Origin: Pseudomonas fluorescens
GTDB taxonomy: Bacteria; Pseudomonadota; Gammaproteobacteria; Pseudomonadales; Pseudomonadaceae
Assembly (NCBI RefSeq): GCF_902497625.1
Contig: NZ_CABVGX010000009.1
Span: forward strand, 91,671 to 155,670
Direction of reading: 5' to 3'
Length of the DNA: 64,000 nucleotides
Part shown: positions 1 to 9,660 of the stretch, in pieces
Numbering within the stretch: position 1 is the first letter of the stretch
Layout: each line of letters begins with the position of its first letter
Program-made: the position numbers and the translations under genes
Notes under the pieces: model-generated
What the model was told of the DNA's origin: nothing
Database searches by the model: none
The model's input: only the letters and a program-made list of their open reading frames with translations

Positions 1-231
<231 letters not shown>

Positions 232-249
232 CCCTCCCAGGAACATTCC

Positions 250-2469
250 ATGAATACCGAAGGCCTCACTGAAGTTGCCGTAAAAGAAGCTCTGCCGGTG
301 GTCGAGCAAGTCGTCGAAACCCCGCCGGAACTGGAGCCTGCTCCGCCCGCGATCGTGGCCGAAACGACGGCGGCGCCAGCGATTGCCATTCCCGGCCTGG
401 ATGACAGCAGCCTGTACATCCATCGCGAGCTTTCGCAACTGCAGTTCAACATCCGCGTACTGGAACAGGCGCTTGATGAGTCCTATCCATTGCTGGAGCG
501 GCTGAAGTTCCTGCTGATTTTTTCCAGCAACCTCGACGAGTTCTTCGAAATTCGTGTCGCCGGCCTCAAGAAGCAGATCACCTTCGCCCGTGAACAGGCC
601 GGTGCCGATGGCCTGCAACCGCATCAGGCGCTGGCACGCATCAGCGAACTGGTGCACGGCCACGTCGACCGTCAATATGCGATCCTCAATGACATTCTGT
701 TGCCCGAGCTGGAAAAGCATCAGGTCCGCTTCATCCGTCGGCGGCACTGGACCACCAAGATCAAAACCTGGGTGCGCCGCTATTTTCGCGACGAGATCGC
801 GCCGATCATCACCCCGATCGGTCTCGATCCGACGCACCCGTTCCCGTTGCTGGTGAACAAGAGCCTGAACTTCATCGTCGAGCTGGAGGGTATCGACGCC
901 TTCGGTCGCGATTCCGGTCTGGCGATCATTCCGGCACCGCGCCTGCTGCCTCGTGTCATCAAGGTTCCGGAAGAAGTCGGTGGGTCGGGCGACAACTACG
1001 TGTTCCTGTCGTCGATGATCCATGCGCATGCCGATGACCTGTTCCAAGGCATGAAGGTCAAGGGCTGCTACCAGTTCCGTCTGACCCGAAACGCCGACCT
1101 GGCGCTGGATTCCGAGGACGTCGAAGACCTGGCCCGCGCTTTGCGCGGTGAACTGTTCTCCCGCCGCTACGGCGACGCTGTGCGTCTGGAAGTGGCCGAC
1201 ACGTGCCCGAAACACCTGTCCGACTACTTGCTCAAGCAGTTCAACCTGCACGAGTCCGAGCTCTACCAAGTCAACGGCCCGGTAAACCTGACTCGCCTGT
1301 TCAGCATCACTGGCCTTGATAGCCAGCGCGAACTGCAATACCTGCCGTTCACCCCGCAGATCCCGAAACTGCTGCAAAACAGCGAGAACATCTTCAGCGT
1401 GATCAGCAAGCAGGACATTCTGCTGCTGCACCCGTTCGAGTCGTTCACGCCGGTAGTCGATCTGCTGCGCCAGGCCGCAAAAGATCCGCATGTATTAGCG
1501 GTTCGTCAAACCCTGTACCGTTCCGGCGCCAACTCGGAAATTGTCGATGCGCTGGTGGATGCCGCGCGTAACGGCAAGGAAGTCACGGCGGTGATCGAGT
1601 TGCGTGCGCGGTTCGACGAGGAGTCCAACCTGCAACTCGCCAGCCGTTTGCAGGCAGCGGGCGCGGTGGTGATCTACGGCGTCGTCGGTTTCAAGACTCA
1701 CGCCAAAATGATGCTGATCCTGCGCCGCGAGGCCGGCGAAATAGTCCGTTACGCACACTTGGGTACCGGCAACTACCACGCGGCCAACGCCCGTTTGTAC
1801 ACCGACTACAGCCTGCTGACATCCGACGACGCTTTGTGCGAAGACGTCGGCAAGTTGTTCAGCCAGTTGATCGGCATGGGCAAGACGCTGCGCATGAAGA
1901 AATTGCTGCACGCGCCGTTCACGCTGAAGAAGGGCATGCTCGACATGATTGCCCGCGAAACCCAGTTCGCCCTCGACGGCAAACCGGCGCACATCATTGC
2001 CAAGTTCAACTCTCTGACTGACCCGAAAGTCATCCGCGCGTTGTACAAGGCCAGCCAGTCCGGCGTGCGTATCGATCTGGTGGTGCGCGGCATGTGCTGC
2101 CTGCGTCCGGGGATTGCCGGGGTTTCGCACAACATTCACGTGCGCTCGATCATCGGCCGCTTCCTCGAGCACACGCGGGTGTTCTACTTCCTCAATGGCG
2201 GAGAGGAACAGATGTTCCTCTCCAGCGCCGACTGGATGGAGCGCAACCTCGACAAGCGCGTCGAGACTTGCTTCCCGGTGGAGGGCAAGAAGCTGATCAT
2301 GCGGGTCAAGAAGGAGCTGGAGCTGTACCTGACTGACAACACCCACAGTTGGAGCCTGCAGTCGGACGGTCGCTACATCCGCAACACGCCAACCGGCAAC
2401 CAGAACCCGCGCAGTGCGCAGGCGACGCTACTCGAGCGCCTGGGCAGCCCGATTCTGGCGGTGCGTTAA
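250..2469 (+). CDS. ppk: Polyphosphate kinase 1
   Basis: This 739-residue cytoplasmic or membrane-associated enzyme reversibly polymerises the gamma-phosphate of ATP into inorganic polyphosphate. The ATG follows CAGGAA at good spacing. Residues 1 to about 53 form an extra Glu/Pro/Ala-rich leader before the PPK N-domain, which begins near [13 protein letters not shown]. The phospholipase-D-like core carries the KTHAK motif, whose His is about residue 484 and corresponds to the autophosphorylated histidine of the family, and a second conserved His near 641 in RFLEHTRVF. It lies directly behind hemB and faces ppx across a terminator, so synthesis and degradation genes are convergent rather than co-transcribed. 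Confidence 0.97.
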   Translation: MNTEGLTEVAVKEALPVVEQVVETPPELEPAPPAIVAETTAAPAIAIPGLDDSSLYIHRELSQLQFNIRVLEQALDESYPLLERLKFLLIFSSNLDEFFEIRVAGLKKQITFAREQAGADGLQPHQALARISELVHGHVDRQYAILNDILLPELEKHQVRFIRRRHWTTKIKTWVRRYFRDEIAPIITPIGLDPTHPFPLLVNKSLNFIVELEGIDAFGRDSGLAIIPAPRLLPRVIKVPEEVGGSGDNYVFLSSMIHAHADDLFQGMKVKGCYQFRLTRNADLALDSEDVEDLARALRGELFSRRYGDAVRLEVADTCPKHLSDYLLKQFNLHESELYQVNGPVNLTRLFSITGLDSQRELQYLPFTPQIPKLLQNSENIFSVISKQDILLLHPFESFTPVVDLLRQAAKDPHVLAVRQTLYRSGANSEIVDALVDAARNGKEVTAVIELRARFDEESNLQLASRLQAAGAVVIYGVVGFKTHAKMMLILRREAGEIVRYAHLGTGNYHAANARLYTDYSLLTSDDALCEDVGKLFSQLIGMGKTLRMKKLLHAPFTLKKGMLDMIARETQFALDGKPAHIIAKFNSLTDPKVIRALYKASQSGVRIDLVVRGMCCLRPGIAGVSHNIHVRSIIGRFLEHTRVFYFLNGGEEQMFLSSADWMERNLDKRVETCFPVEGKKLIMRVKKELELYLTDNTHSWSLQSDGRYIRNTPTGNQNPRSAQATLLERLGSPILAVR

Positions 2470-2483
2470 CCCTTACAGGGCAT

Positions 2484-2520
2484 AAAAAATGGCGATCCCT
2501 TCGGATCGCCATTTTCGTTT
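2484..2520 (+). terminator. Rho-independent terminator after ppk
   Basis: An 8-bp perfect stem GGCGATCC / GGATCGCC, extended by an A-run pairing with a T-run, has a four-base loop and ends in ATTTTCGTTT. It starts 14 bases after the ppk stop. The A-rich left side could also work weakly for transcripts arriving from ppx. Confidence 0.85.
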
Positions 2521-2559
2521 GTGCCGGATAGTCCTGCCAAACCAATTCCGATGCTCCTG

Positions 2560-2609
2560 CCCGCACCCGCACCCGCACCCGCACCCGCACCCACTCCCAC
2601 CCCCACTCC
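2560..2609. repeat. Hexanucleotide tandem repeat (CCCGCA)5 with degenerate tail
   Basis: Five perfect CCCGCA units (2560-2589) are followed by CCCACT/CCCACC variants to about 2609, where a REP element begins without a gap. No gene covers it. Confidence 0.9.
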
Positions 2610-2610
2610 C

Positions 2611-2715
2611 GTAGGAGCTGTCGAGTGAAACGAGGCTGCGATCCTTGATCTCTATCCACGCGCCAAGAAAAAATAAAGATCAAACGATCACAGCCTGCGG
2701 CAGCGCCTACCGGGG
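2611..2715. repeat. REP-type palindromic element between ppk and ppx
   Basis: The left arm GTAGGAGCTGTCGAGTG continues as AAACGAGGCTGCGATC and matches the arms at 26561-26645 and 30049-30171. The right side (about 2687-2715, CAGCCTGCGGCAGCGCCTAC) resembles the arm of another family seen at 58451-58555, so this locus looks like a hybrid of two REP types. Confidence 0.75.
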
Positions 2716-2726
2716 CAAATGCGAAG

Positions 2727-4229
2727 CTACCGGACGTTAAGGGTAAAGCCCACCCGCGTCAGCCATTCGGCTTCCAGTGCAAAATCGGCCTGGGTCAGCT
2801 GGTTTTCATCCAGCCAGTTCTCGGGGAACAACACATCCAGGCTGTCGCCACTGGCGCGCAGAATGACTTGCGGCATCTGTTGGGTGCCGCGGATGTGATG
2901 GAACAGGATCGCAAAGCGCAGCAGCACGCACAGGCGGATCAGCTTGATACCGTCATCGCCGAAGTCGGCAAACTTGTCCCGGGGAATATTGCGGCGGTGA
3001 CCACGCACCAGCAGCGCGAGCATTTGTTGGTCTTCGCGGGAAAAACCGGCGAGGTCCGAGTGCTCGATCAGGTAAGCGCCATGCTTGTGGTAGTGGTAAT
3101 GAGCGATATCGAGGCCGACTTCATGAACCTTGGCCGCCCAGCCGAGCAACTCGCGCCAGACACCGTCGTCCAGCTCCCAGTCCTGCGCCACTTGATCGAA
3201 GGCGTGCAGTGCTTTGCGCTCGACGCGCGCGGCCTGTTCCAGATCGACGTGGTAACGCTCCATCAACGAGCTGAGCGTGCGTTCACGAACGTCTTCGTGG
3301 TGATGACGACCCAACAGATCATAAAGCACGCCTTCACGCAGCGCGCCCTCGCAGTGATCCATGCGTTGCAGTTCGAGCGCATCGAAAATGGCTTCGAGAA
3401 TGGCCAGGCCGGCAGGGAAGATTGCCCGGCGGTCAGGTTTGATGCCCTCGAAGTCGATTTTCTCGACGTCACCGAGCTTGAACAGCTTGCGCTTGAGCCA
3501 CGCCAACCCTTCGGCATTGACCTCACCGGTCCCATGCCCGCCGGCCTTCAACGCCAGGCCAATGGCGCGGATAGTGCCCGAGGAGCCGATGGCTTCATCC
3601 CAGGTCAGACGATGCAGGGCGTGTTCGATGCTCATGATCTCCAGCCGCGCCGCCGTGTAAGCCTGGGCGTAGCGGGCCGGAGTGACTTTGCCGTCCTTGA
3701 AGTAGCGCTGCGTAAAGCTGACGCAGCCCATTTGCAGGCTTTCGCGCAGCAACGGCTCGAAGCGCTGGCCAATGATGAACTCGGTGCTGCCGCCGCCGAT
3801 GTCGGCCACCAGGCGCTTGCCCGGCGTGTCAGCGAGGGTGTGCGAGACGCCGAGATAGATCAGGCGCGCTTCTTCACGGCCGGAGATGACTTCCACCGTA
3901 TGCCCGAGGATTTCTTCGGCGCGGCGGATGAATTCGTTGCGGTTGCGCGCTTCACGCAGGGCGTTGGTGCCAACGATCCGTACGGCGCCGAGCGGCATAC
4001 CGTTGATCAGTTGGGCAAAACGCTTGAGGCAATCGAGCCCCCGTTGCATGGATTCTTCGTTGAGCTGGCGTTCATCGTTGATGCCGGCGGCCAGTTGAAC
4101 CTTCTCCCCGAGACGTTCGAGGATGCGGATTTCGCCGTTCTGGGCCTTGGCCACGACCATGTGAAAGCTGTTGGAGCCCAGGTCGATTGCGGCGATCAGG
4201 GACAGATTCTTGGCTTGGGATTGCGGCAT
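2727..4229 (-). CDS. ppx: Exopolyphosphatase
   Basis: This 500-residue enzyme releases phosphate from the ends of polyphosphate chains and may also act on pppGpp. The N-terminal ASKHA fold shows both phosphate-binding motifs, [15 protein letters not shown] near residue 14 and [14 protein letters not shown] near residue 140. The C-terminal third (from about 310) is the HD-like domain of long Ppx/GppA proteins, and length fits the Ppx group. It is convergent with ppk, as in other pseudomonads. No strong Shine-Dalgarno precedes the chosen ATG, but the protein starts at the usual place. A REP locus separates it from the ABC operon upstream. Confidence 0.96.
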   Translation of the reverse strand: MPQSQAKNLSLIAAIDLGSNSFHMVVAKAQNGEIRILERLGEKVQLAAGINDERQLNEESMQRGLDCLKRFAQLINGMPLGAVRIVGTNALREARNRNEFIRRAEEILGHTVEVISGREEARLIYLGVSHTLADTPGKRLVADIGGGSTEFIIGQRFEPLLRESLQMGCVSFTQRYFKDGKVTPARYAQAYTAARLEIMSIEHALHRLTWDEAIGSSGTIRAIGLALKAGGHGTGEVNAEGLAWLKRKLFKLGDVEKIDFEGIKPDRRAIFPAGLAILEAIFDALELQRMDHCEGALREGVLYDLLGRHHHEDVRERTLSSLMERYHVDLEQAARVERKALHAFDQVAQDWELDDGVWRELLGWAAKVHEVGLDIAHYHYHKHGAYLIEHSDLAGFSREDQQMLALLVRGHRRNIPRDKFADFGDDGIKLIRLCVLLRFAILFHHIRGTQQMPQVILRASGDSLDVLFPENWLDENQLTQADFALEAEWLTRVGFTLNVR

Positions 4230-4320
4230 GGTCAGGTGGTCTCGGTCGATAACCTCGACATCGTGCCACGATCAAACGCTGGCGCCAACGCGCATCCTTC
4301 AAAGCTATGACTCAACACCC

Positions 4321-4462
4321 CTGTGGCGAGGGGGTTTACCCCCGTTGGGTCGCGCAGCGCGCCCTGTGCATTCTTCCAGGGTAACCGTTTCTTCAGGGTT
4401 TACGACTGCTGCGCAGCCCAACGGGGCGATGCGGCGGTCCGACAAGCCCCCTCGCCACAGGG
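4321..4462. repeat. REP pair, TGTGGCGAGGGGG family
   Basis: Inverted arms CTGTGGCGAGGGGGTTTACC and CCCCCTCGCCACAG flank GTTGGGTCGCGCAGCGCG and CTGCTGCGCAGCCCAAC. The same family occurs at 41531, 52164 and 63749. The right arm touches the stop codon of the ATPase gene at 4463, so it may form the 3' end of that transcript. Confidence 0.9.
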
Positions 4463-5200
4463 TTAAGCGCCGGCTTCGACCGTCCCAATAAAATTCGCCA
4501 GCTCCGCCGTCTGCGGCCGCGCGAACAGCACCTTTGGATCCCCAACCTCGTGCACCTTGCCCTGATGCATGAACACCAACTTGTCGCCAACCTCCCGCGC
4601 AAAGCGCATTTCGTGGGTGACCATGATCAATGTCATGCCCTCCTTGGCCAGTTTGCGCACTACGCTCAACACTTCATTGACCAGCTCCGGGTCCAGCGCC
4701 GAGGTGATTTCATCGCACAGCAACACTTTTGGTGACATGGCCAGTGCGCGGGCAATCGCCACGCGTTGTTGCTGGCCGCCGGACAACCGATCCGGAAAAG
4801 CATCAAACTTTTCTCCCAGTCCTACCCGTTCGAGCATCTCCCGCGCCAGTTCTACGGCCCGCGCCTTGGGCACCTTCTGCACCACTTGCGGCGCGAGCAT
4901 CACGTTTTCGCCCACGGTCAGGTGGGGGAACAGATTGAACTGCTGGAACACCATCCCGACTTTCTGGCGCAAGGAGCGCAGGTCGGCACGGGCGGCGTCG
5001 AGGTATTCGCCATCGACTTCAATCACGCCGTCGTTGATCGATTCCAGTCCGTTGAGTGTGCGCAACAAGGTGGATTTGCCCGAGCCGCTGCGGCCGATGA
5101 TCGCTACCACCTGGCCTTGCTCGACACTCAGGTCGATGCCTTTGAGCACATGGTGATCGCCGTAATACTTATGCAGGGCGGAAATTCTAAGCAGGGGCAT
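4463..5200 (-). CDS. Polar amino-acid ABC transporter, ATP-binding protein
   Basis: This 245-residue cytoplasmic ATPase powers the importer encoded by the three genes upstream. It has Walker A GRSGSGKSTLL, Q-loop MVFQQFNLFPHLT, signature LSGGQQQR, Walker B VLLCDEITSALDP and the switch histidine in MVTHEMRFA, which together are typical of the GlnQ/HisP group. The start was set at MPLLRIS because AGGAG lies just before it; the longer frame adds nine residues and overlaps the permease gene further. Substrate cannot be read from the sequence; glutamine, glutamate/aspartate or a related amino acid is likely. It is the last gene of a four-gene minus-strand operon. Confidence 0.92.
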   Translation of the reverse strand: MPLLRISALHKYYGDHHVLKGIDLSVEQGQVVAIIGRSGSGKSTLLRTLNGLESINDGVIEVDGEYLDAARADLRSLRQKVGMVFQQFNLFPHLTVGENVMLAPQVVQKVPKARAVELAREMLERVGLGEKFDAFPDRLSGGQQQRVAIARALAMSPKVLLCDEITSALDPELVNEVLSVVRKLAKEGMTLIMVTHEMRFAREVGDKLVFMHQGKVHEVGDPKVLFARPQTAELANFIGTVEAGA

Positions 5201-5837
5201 GCAGTCTCCTTTCCAGGTAGCGCGCACTGAGCGACAAGGGGTAGCAAAGCAGGAAGTACCCGAGGGCGACGAGGCCGTAGACCATGAACGGTTCGAACGT
5301 CGCGTTGGCGAGCATGCTGCCGGTCTTGGTCAGCTCGGTGAAACCGATGATTGAGGTGACGGCAGTGCCTTTGACCACTTGCACCGAGAAGCCCACGGTT
5401 GGTGCCACGGCGATGCGCAAGGCTTGCGGGAGGATCACGTAGCGCAGTTGCTCCAGCGGATTGAGCGCCAGGCTCGACGACGCTTCCCACTGGCCGTGCG
5501 GGATCGACTCGACGCAGCCGCGCCAGATCTCCGCCAGATAGGCGCTGGTAAACAGCGTCAGGGCAACCGCCGCCGCCATCCACGGCGAAATCTCCACCCC
5601 GGCCAACGCCACGCCGAAAAACACCAGAAACAGTTGCATCAGCAACGGCGTGCCCTGGAACAGTTCGATGTAGGTGCGGGCGACGTTGCGCGGCAAGGCC
5701 TTTTGCGAAATACGCATGACCATGATCAGCAAGCCGATCAGCCCGCCGCCGATGAACGCCACTAGCGACAATGCCAGCGTCCACTGCAGACCCGTGAGCA
5801 GGTTGCGCAGGACATCCCAGAAGGTGAAATCGCTCAT
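5187..5837 (-). CDS. Polar amino-acid ABC transporter, permease 2
   Basis: This inner-membrane permease has 216 residues and about five membrane segments. The cytoplasmic EAA loop reads EASSSLALNPLEQLRYVILPQ, the contact point for the ATPase, and it belongs to the HisM/GlnP group. The start at MSDFTFWDVL has GGAG eight bases upstream and its ATG overlaps the stop of the preceding permease gene as ATGA, so the two are probably translationally coupled. Its 3' end overlaps the ATPase start by 14 bases. With the other permease it should form the heterodimeric channel. Confidence 0.92.
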   Translation of the reverse strand: MSDFTFWDVLRNLLTGLQWTLALSLVAFIGGGLIGLLIMVMRISQKALPRNVARTYIELFQGTPLLMQLFLVFFGVALAGVEISPWMAAAVALTLFTSAYLAEIWRGCVESIPHGQWEASSSLALNPLEQLRYVILPQALRIAVAPTVGFSVQVVKGTAVTSIIGFTELTKTGSMLANATFEPFMVYGLVALGYFLLCYPLSLSARYLERRLHAPA

Positions 5838-6502
5838 TGGCTGCTCCGGGCGATGTAGCGACGGCCGATCCAGTTCAGCAATTGGCGGATCATCAGCGCC
5901 ATGCACAGGTAGACCAGCGTGGTCAGTGCGTAGGTCTCAAACGCGCGAAAGTTGCGAGATTGAATGAAGTTGGCTGCGAAGCTCAGTTCCTCCGTGGCTA
6001 TCTGCGAGCAGACTGCCGAGCCGAGCATGACGATGATGATCTGGCTGCTCAAGGCCGGCCATACTTTGCCCAGCGCCGGTAACAGCACCACATGGCGGAA
6101 GGCTTCAAAGCGAGTCATTGCCAACGCCGCTGCGGCTTCGAGCTGGCTGCGCGGGATCGCTTGAATGCCGGCGCGAATAATTTCGGTCGAGTACGCCCCG
6201 AGGTTGATCACCATCGCCAGCACCGCTGCTTGCCACTCGGAAATCTGGACGCCCAGTGATGGCAAACCGAAAAAAATAAAAAACAGCTGCACCAAAAATG
6301 GCGTGTTCCGAATCAGCTCGACATAAACCCCGAATAGAGCCGCAAACGGGCGAATGTTCCACGACCGCACCAGCGCTCCGACAATGCCCAGGCTCACGCC
6401 GAACACTGCGCCAATGGCCGTCAGTTCAAGAGTGAACAGCGCGCCGCGCAAGAGTAGATCGGTGTTCTGCACCACCGGTAGAAAATCGAACTGATAAGCC
6501 AT
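5834..6502 (-). CDS. Polar amino-acid ABC transporter, permease 1
   Basis: This 222-residue inner-membrane permease is a paralogue of the next gene, with the EAA loop EAAAALAMTRFEAFRHVVLLPAL and about five hydrophobic segments. It starts 22 bases after the binding-protein gene and ends in an ATGA overlap with permease 2. Two different permeases plus one ATPase and one binding protein make the usual heterodimeric polar amino-acid uptake system. Confidence 0.92.
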   Translation of the reverse strand: MAYQFDFLPVVQNTDLLLRGALFTLELTAIGAVFGVSLGIVGALVRSWNIRPFAALFGVYVELIRNTPFLVQLFFIFFGLPSLGVQISEWQAAVLAMVINLGAYSTEIIRAGIQAIPRSQLEAAAALAMTRFEAFRHVVLLPALGKVWPALSSQIIIVMLGSAVCSQIATEELSFAANFIQSRNFRAFETYALTTLVYLCMALMIRQLLNWIGRRYIARSSQ

Positions 6503-6523
6503 GAACCCTCTCCCTCCCGGCGA

Positions 6524-7309
6524 TCACAAATCGGCCGGCAGCGGCTCTTTCAGCCAGGTTTGCGAGTTCTTCTCGAGTGCGCCGTCGGTCTTGGCGGTGG
6601 CGAGGATCTGGTTGACCTTGCCCAGCAGCGCCGGCTCGTTTTTATTCACGCCGACATACACCGGTGAATCCTTGAGCTTCACTTTCAGGGACGGCACGCG
6701 CTTCGGATTTTTCTCGGTGATCGCCACCATCACCACGTTGCCGCTGGCAATCAGGTCGACCTGGCCAGCGAGGTAGGCGGCGATGGTCGAGTTGTTGTCT
6801 TCAAAGCGCTTGATGGTCACTCCTTCGGGTGCGACCTTGCTCAGCTCGATGTCTTCGATGGCGCCACGGGTCACGCTGATGGTCTTGCCGTTGAGGTCAT
6901 CGAGGCTTTTGATGTTGGCGTCCGGCGGACCGAATATCGCGAGGTAGAACGGGGCGTAAGCGCTGGAGAAGTCGATGACTTTCTCGCGCTCGGCATTTTT
7001 GCCCAGGCTGGAAATCACCAGATCAACCTTGCCGGTGGTCAGGAACGGAATGCGGTTGGTGCTGTTGACCGGAGTCAGTTCGAGTTTGACCTTGAGTTGG
7101 TCCGCCAGCAGCCTGGCAGTATCGATGTCGAGTCCGCGTGGCTTCATGTCCGGGCCGACCGAGCCGAATGGCGGGAAGTCCTGCGGCACCGCGACCTTGA
7201 GCACGCCGCGCTTGACCACATCCTCCAGGCCGTCGGCGTGGGCGGGCGCCTGGATGAGCATCAGGCTGGCGAACAGGGTGGCGAGGAGGGCACTGTAGCG
7301 CTTGGTCAT
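6524..7309 (-). CDS. Polar amino-acid ABC transporter, periplasmic binding protein
   Basis: This 261-residue protein begins with a clear signal peptide (MTKRYSALLATLFASLMLIQ, cleavage probably after APAHA) followed by an SBP family-3 fold: VLKVAVPQDFPPFGSVGPD near the mature N-terminus, MKPRGLDIDTARLLADQL, and the hinge region SVTRGAIEDIEL. It would capture the amino acid in the periplasm and deliver it to the two permeases. First gene of the operon; its promoter must lie in the 309-base space shared with trxA, where a 17-bp palindrome (7416-7432) sits about 110 bases upstream of this start. The ligand is not identifiable by eye. Confidence 0.92.
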   Translation of the reverse strand: MTKRYSALLATLFASLMLIQAPAHADGLEDVVKRGVLKVAVPQDFPPFGSVGPDMKPRGLDIDTARLLADQLKVKLELTPVNSTNRIPFLTTGKVDLVISSLGKNAEREKVIDFSSAYAPFYLAIFGPPDANIKSLDDLNGKTISVTRGAIEDIELSKVAPEGVTIKRFEDNNSTIAAYLAGQVDLIASGNVVMVAITEKNPKRVPSLKVKLKDSPVYVGVNKNEPALLGKVNQILATAKTDGALEKNSQTWLKEPLPADL

Positions 7310-7415
7310 GGCGAAACTCCGAATCGGATGAAAGTGTTATCTGCGATTCGGTAGAGCACGGGCTGTGCCAACAGCGACTTTTGCATGCTCTGAGCCACGG
7401 TTTTACCGGGCTTGC

Positions 7416-7432
7416 GTGCAAACGGTTTGCAC
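7416..7432. promoter_or_regulatory. Perfect 17-bp palindrome, candidate operator
   Basis: GTGCAAACGGTTTGCAC is an exact inverted repeat around a central G. Its A/T-rich inner half-sites and short centre resemble LacI/PurR-type operators. It sits in the control region of the amino-acid ABC operon. That a regulator binds it is inference. Confidence 0.5.
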
Positions 7433-7553
7433 AAAAACCGAAGAGTGGACTGCACCGCGATAGTGCGTCGTCCTGAATGCCGTTCCAGCTAGGTTCGAAA
7501 TGAGCTATACCCAAACTCGTCCTTGACCATAGCGAGACTCAATCATCTGCGGC

Positions 7554-7582
7554 TTCCTGAACCGGGGAAGGGCAGCTATGAT
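7554..7582 (+). promoter_or_regulatory. Candidate sigma-70 promoter for trxA
   Basis: TTCCTG and TATGAT are separated by 17 bases, placing the transcript start roughly 30 bases before the trxA ATG. The -10 is good and the -35 is weak. Confidence 0.35.
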
Positions 7583-7618
7583 GGGCCACGTTTTTTTGCT
7601 TACAACCTGGAGACTTCC

Positions 7619-7948
7619 ATGAGCAGCGATCTTATCAAACACGTTAGCGACGCTAGCTTCGAGGCCGATGTACTGAAGGCCGAAGGCGCTGTACTGGTCG
7701 ACTACTGGGCTGAATGGTGCGGCCCATGCAAAATGATCGCTCCTGTCCTGGACGAAATTGCCGAGACTTACAAAGGCAAGCTGACCGTCGCCAAGCTGAA
7801 CATCGACGAAAACCAGGAAACCCCGGCCAAGCACGGCGTGCGTGGTATCCCGACGCTGATGCTGTTCAAGAACGGCAACGTTGAAGCGACCAAGGTCGGC
7901 GCACTGTCGAAGTCGCAACTGGCGGCTTTCCTCGACGCCAACATTTAA
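7619..7948 (+). CDS. trxA: Thioredoxin 1
   Basis: This 109-residue cytoplasmic dithiol carrier reduces ribonucleotide reductase, PAPS reductase, peroxiredoxins and other targets. The active site WCGPC places its cysteines at residues 34 and 37, with the buried Asp 28 and the cis-Pro segment RGIPTLM further on. The start [11 protein letters not shown] was chosen from family length and the CTGGAG site upstream; the frame is open further 5' but would add 32 atypical residues. It is followed by its own terminator and then by rho, the conserved trxA-rho order of gamma-proteobacteria. Confidence 0.97.
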   Translation: MSSDLIKHVSDASFEADVLKAEGAVLVDYWAEWCGPCKMIAPVLDEIAETYKGKLTVAKLNIDENQETPAKHGVRGIPTLMLFKNGNVEATKVGALSKSQLAAFLDANI

Positions 7949-7970
7949 GCGTTGTCATAAAGTGTTCGAA

Positions 7971-8001
7971 AAAAGGCCCCGCATATTGCGGGGCTTTTTC
8001 G
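7971..8001 (+). terminator. Rho-independent terminator after trxA
   Basis: Stem GCCCCGC (7976-7982) pairs with GCGGGGC (7988-7994) over a five-base loop and is followed by five T. It separates trxA from the rho leader. Confidence 0.9.
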
Positions 8002-8003
8002 TT

Positions 8004-8196
8004 ATTGAGGGCTAGACGCTCCGAAACACAGGTGGTACATTCGGCCCCGCACTGGTTTCTCCAATGCCCCCTGCTAGCCGTCGCCGACGCACTCCTTTTC
8101 GAATTAGTACGCGATCCTGTCGCCTTCTCTGCGGCGCGGCCTCATTAAGCCAAAAGCTTAATTTCCCCCCTCCATAAATGATTACGTCATTCCTAT
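8004..8196 (+). promoter_or_regulatory. rho 5' leader with hairpin
   Basis: About 190 bases before rho contain a C-rich, G-poor stretch and a 7-bp hairpin, ATTAAGC (8144-8150) with GCTTAAT (8156-8162), followed by TTTCCCCCC. A conserved Pseudomonas rho-leader RNA (Pseudomon-Rho) is known from comparative work, and rho is autoregulated by attenuation in E. coli. That this leader does the same here is inference. Confidence 0.55.
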
Positions 8197-9456
8197 ATGA
8201 ATCTGACTGAACTCAAGCAAAAGCCGATTACCGAACTGCTCGAATTGGCCGAACAGATGGGCATAGAAAATATGGCCCGTTCGCGCAAGCAGGACGTGAT
8301 TTTCTCCCTGCTCAAGAAGCACGCGAAAAGCGGCGAGGAAATCTCCGGTGATGGCGTGCTGGAGATTCTCCAGGACGGCTTCGGCTTCCTTCGCTCCGCT
8401 GACGCTTCCTATCTGGCCGGCCCCGATGACATCTATGTCTCGCCGAGCCAGATCCGTCGCTTCAACTTGCGTACCGGTGACACCATCGTTGGCAAGATCC
8501 GCCCTCCCAAGGAAGGCGAGCGTTATTTCGCGCTGCTTAAGGTCGACACGATCAACTACGATCGTCCCGAGAACGCGAAAAACAAGATTCTCTTCGAGAA
8601 CCTGACCCCGCTGTTCCCGACTGTGCGCATGAAGATGGAAGCCGGCAACGGTTCCACAGAAGACCTGACCGGTCGTGTCATCGACCTGTGCGCACCTATT
8701 GGCAAAGGCCAGCGCGGTCTGATCGTTGCACCGCCGAAAGCGGGCAAGACGATCATGCTGCAGAACATCGCTGCAAACATCGCCCGTAACAATCCTGAAG
8801 TTCACCTGATCGTCCTGTTGATCGATGAGCGTCCGGAAGAAGTGACCGAAATGCAGCGCACCGTGCGCGGCGAAGTGGTTGCCTCGACGTTCGATGAGCC
8901 GCCAACCCGCCACGTGCAGGTTGCCGAAATGGTGATCGAGAAGGCCAAACGCCTGGTCGAACACAAGAAGGACGTGGTGATCCTGCTCGATTCCATCACC
9001 CGTCTGGCTCGCGCCTACAACACCGTGATCCCCAGCTCCGGCAAAGTACTCACCGGTGGTGTCGATGCCCACGCCCTGGAGAAACCGAAACGTTTCTTCG
9101 GTGCTGCGCGGAACATCGAAGAAGGCGGCTCGCTGACCATCATCGCCACCGCGCTGGTTGAAACCGGCTCGAAGATGGACGAAGTGATCTACGAGGAATT
9201 CAAAGGCACCGGCAACATGGAGCTGCCTCTGGATCGCCGTATTGCTGAAAAGCGCGTCTTCCCGGCCATCAACATCAACCGCTCCGGCACCCGCCGCGAA
9301 GAGTTACTGACCGCCGACGACGAGTTGCAGCGTATGTGGATCCTGCGCAAGCTGCTGCACCCGATGGATGAAATCGCCGCCATCGAGTTCCTGGTCGACA
9401 AACTGAAGACGACCAAGACCAACGACGAGTTCTTCTTGTCGATGAAGCGCAAGTAA
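8197..9456 (+). CDS. rho: Transcription termination factor Rho
   Basis: This 419-residue hexameric RNA helicase ends untranslated transcripts, the usual length for Rho. The N-terminal Rho_N helix bundle begins [20 protein letters not shown]; the cold-shock RNA-binding domain carries [17 protein letters not shown]. The ATPase core has Walker [11 protein letters not shown], the Q-loop-like [10 protein letters not shown] and the R-loop region [16 protein letters not shown]. No clear Shine-Dalgarno precedes the ATG, so translation may depend on leader structure. A strong terminator follows. Confidence 0.98.
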   Translation: MNLTELKQKPITELLELAEQMGIENMARSRKQDVIFSLLKKHAKSGEEISGDGVLEILQDGFGFLRSADASYLAGPDDIYVSPSQIRRFNLRTGDTIVGKIRPPKEGERYFALLKVDTINYDRPENAKNKILFENLTPLFPTVRMKMEAGNGSTEDLTGRVIDLCAPIGKGQRGLIVAPPKAGKTIMLQNIAANIARNNPEVHLIVLLIDERPEEVTEMQRTVRGEVVASTFDEPPTRHVQVAEMVIEKAKRLVEHKKDVVILLDSITRLARAYNTVIPSSGKVLTGGVDAHALEKPKRFFGAARNIEEGGSLTIIATALVETGSKMDEVIYEEFKGTGNMELPLDRRIAEKRVFPAININRSGTRREELLTADDELQRMWILRKLLHPMDEIAAIEFLVDKLKTTKTNDEFFLSMKRK

Positions 9457-9473
9457 TACGCAGAACGCTTCAA

Positions 9474-9510
9474 CAAAAAATGGCGCCCTGAACAGGGGCG
9501 CTATTTTTTT
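9474..9510 (+). terminator. Rho-independent terminator after rho
   Basis: GCGCCC (9483-9488) pairs with GGGCGC (9496-9501), the stem extends through flanking A/T pairs, and a run of seven T follows. Confidence 0.9.
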
Positions 9511-9660
9511 GCGCCATACATTTGCATCTGGAACGAACGTTTCTGTCCTGTAAACTGGCGCCCATTTCCTGGACCCCATTGTCCGCTGCGTCGACTATCG
9601 CATGCGCGACAAGTGAGTTCGTTACTTTCGGCCCTGTCTCAGAATACGACAAGGAGCGTC

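Larger units (their letters stand above)
7310..7618. other. Divergent intergenic region, ABC operon / trxA
   Basis: 309 bases between divergent starts. It holds the 17-bp palindrome at 7416-7432 and a candidate trxA promoter near 7554-7582. No small gene or repeat was recognised in it. Confidence 0.7.
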
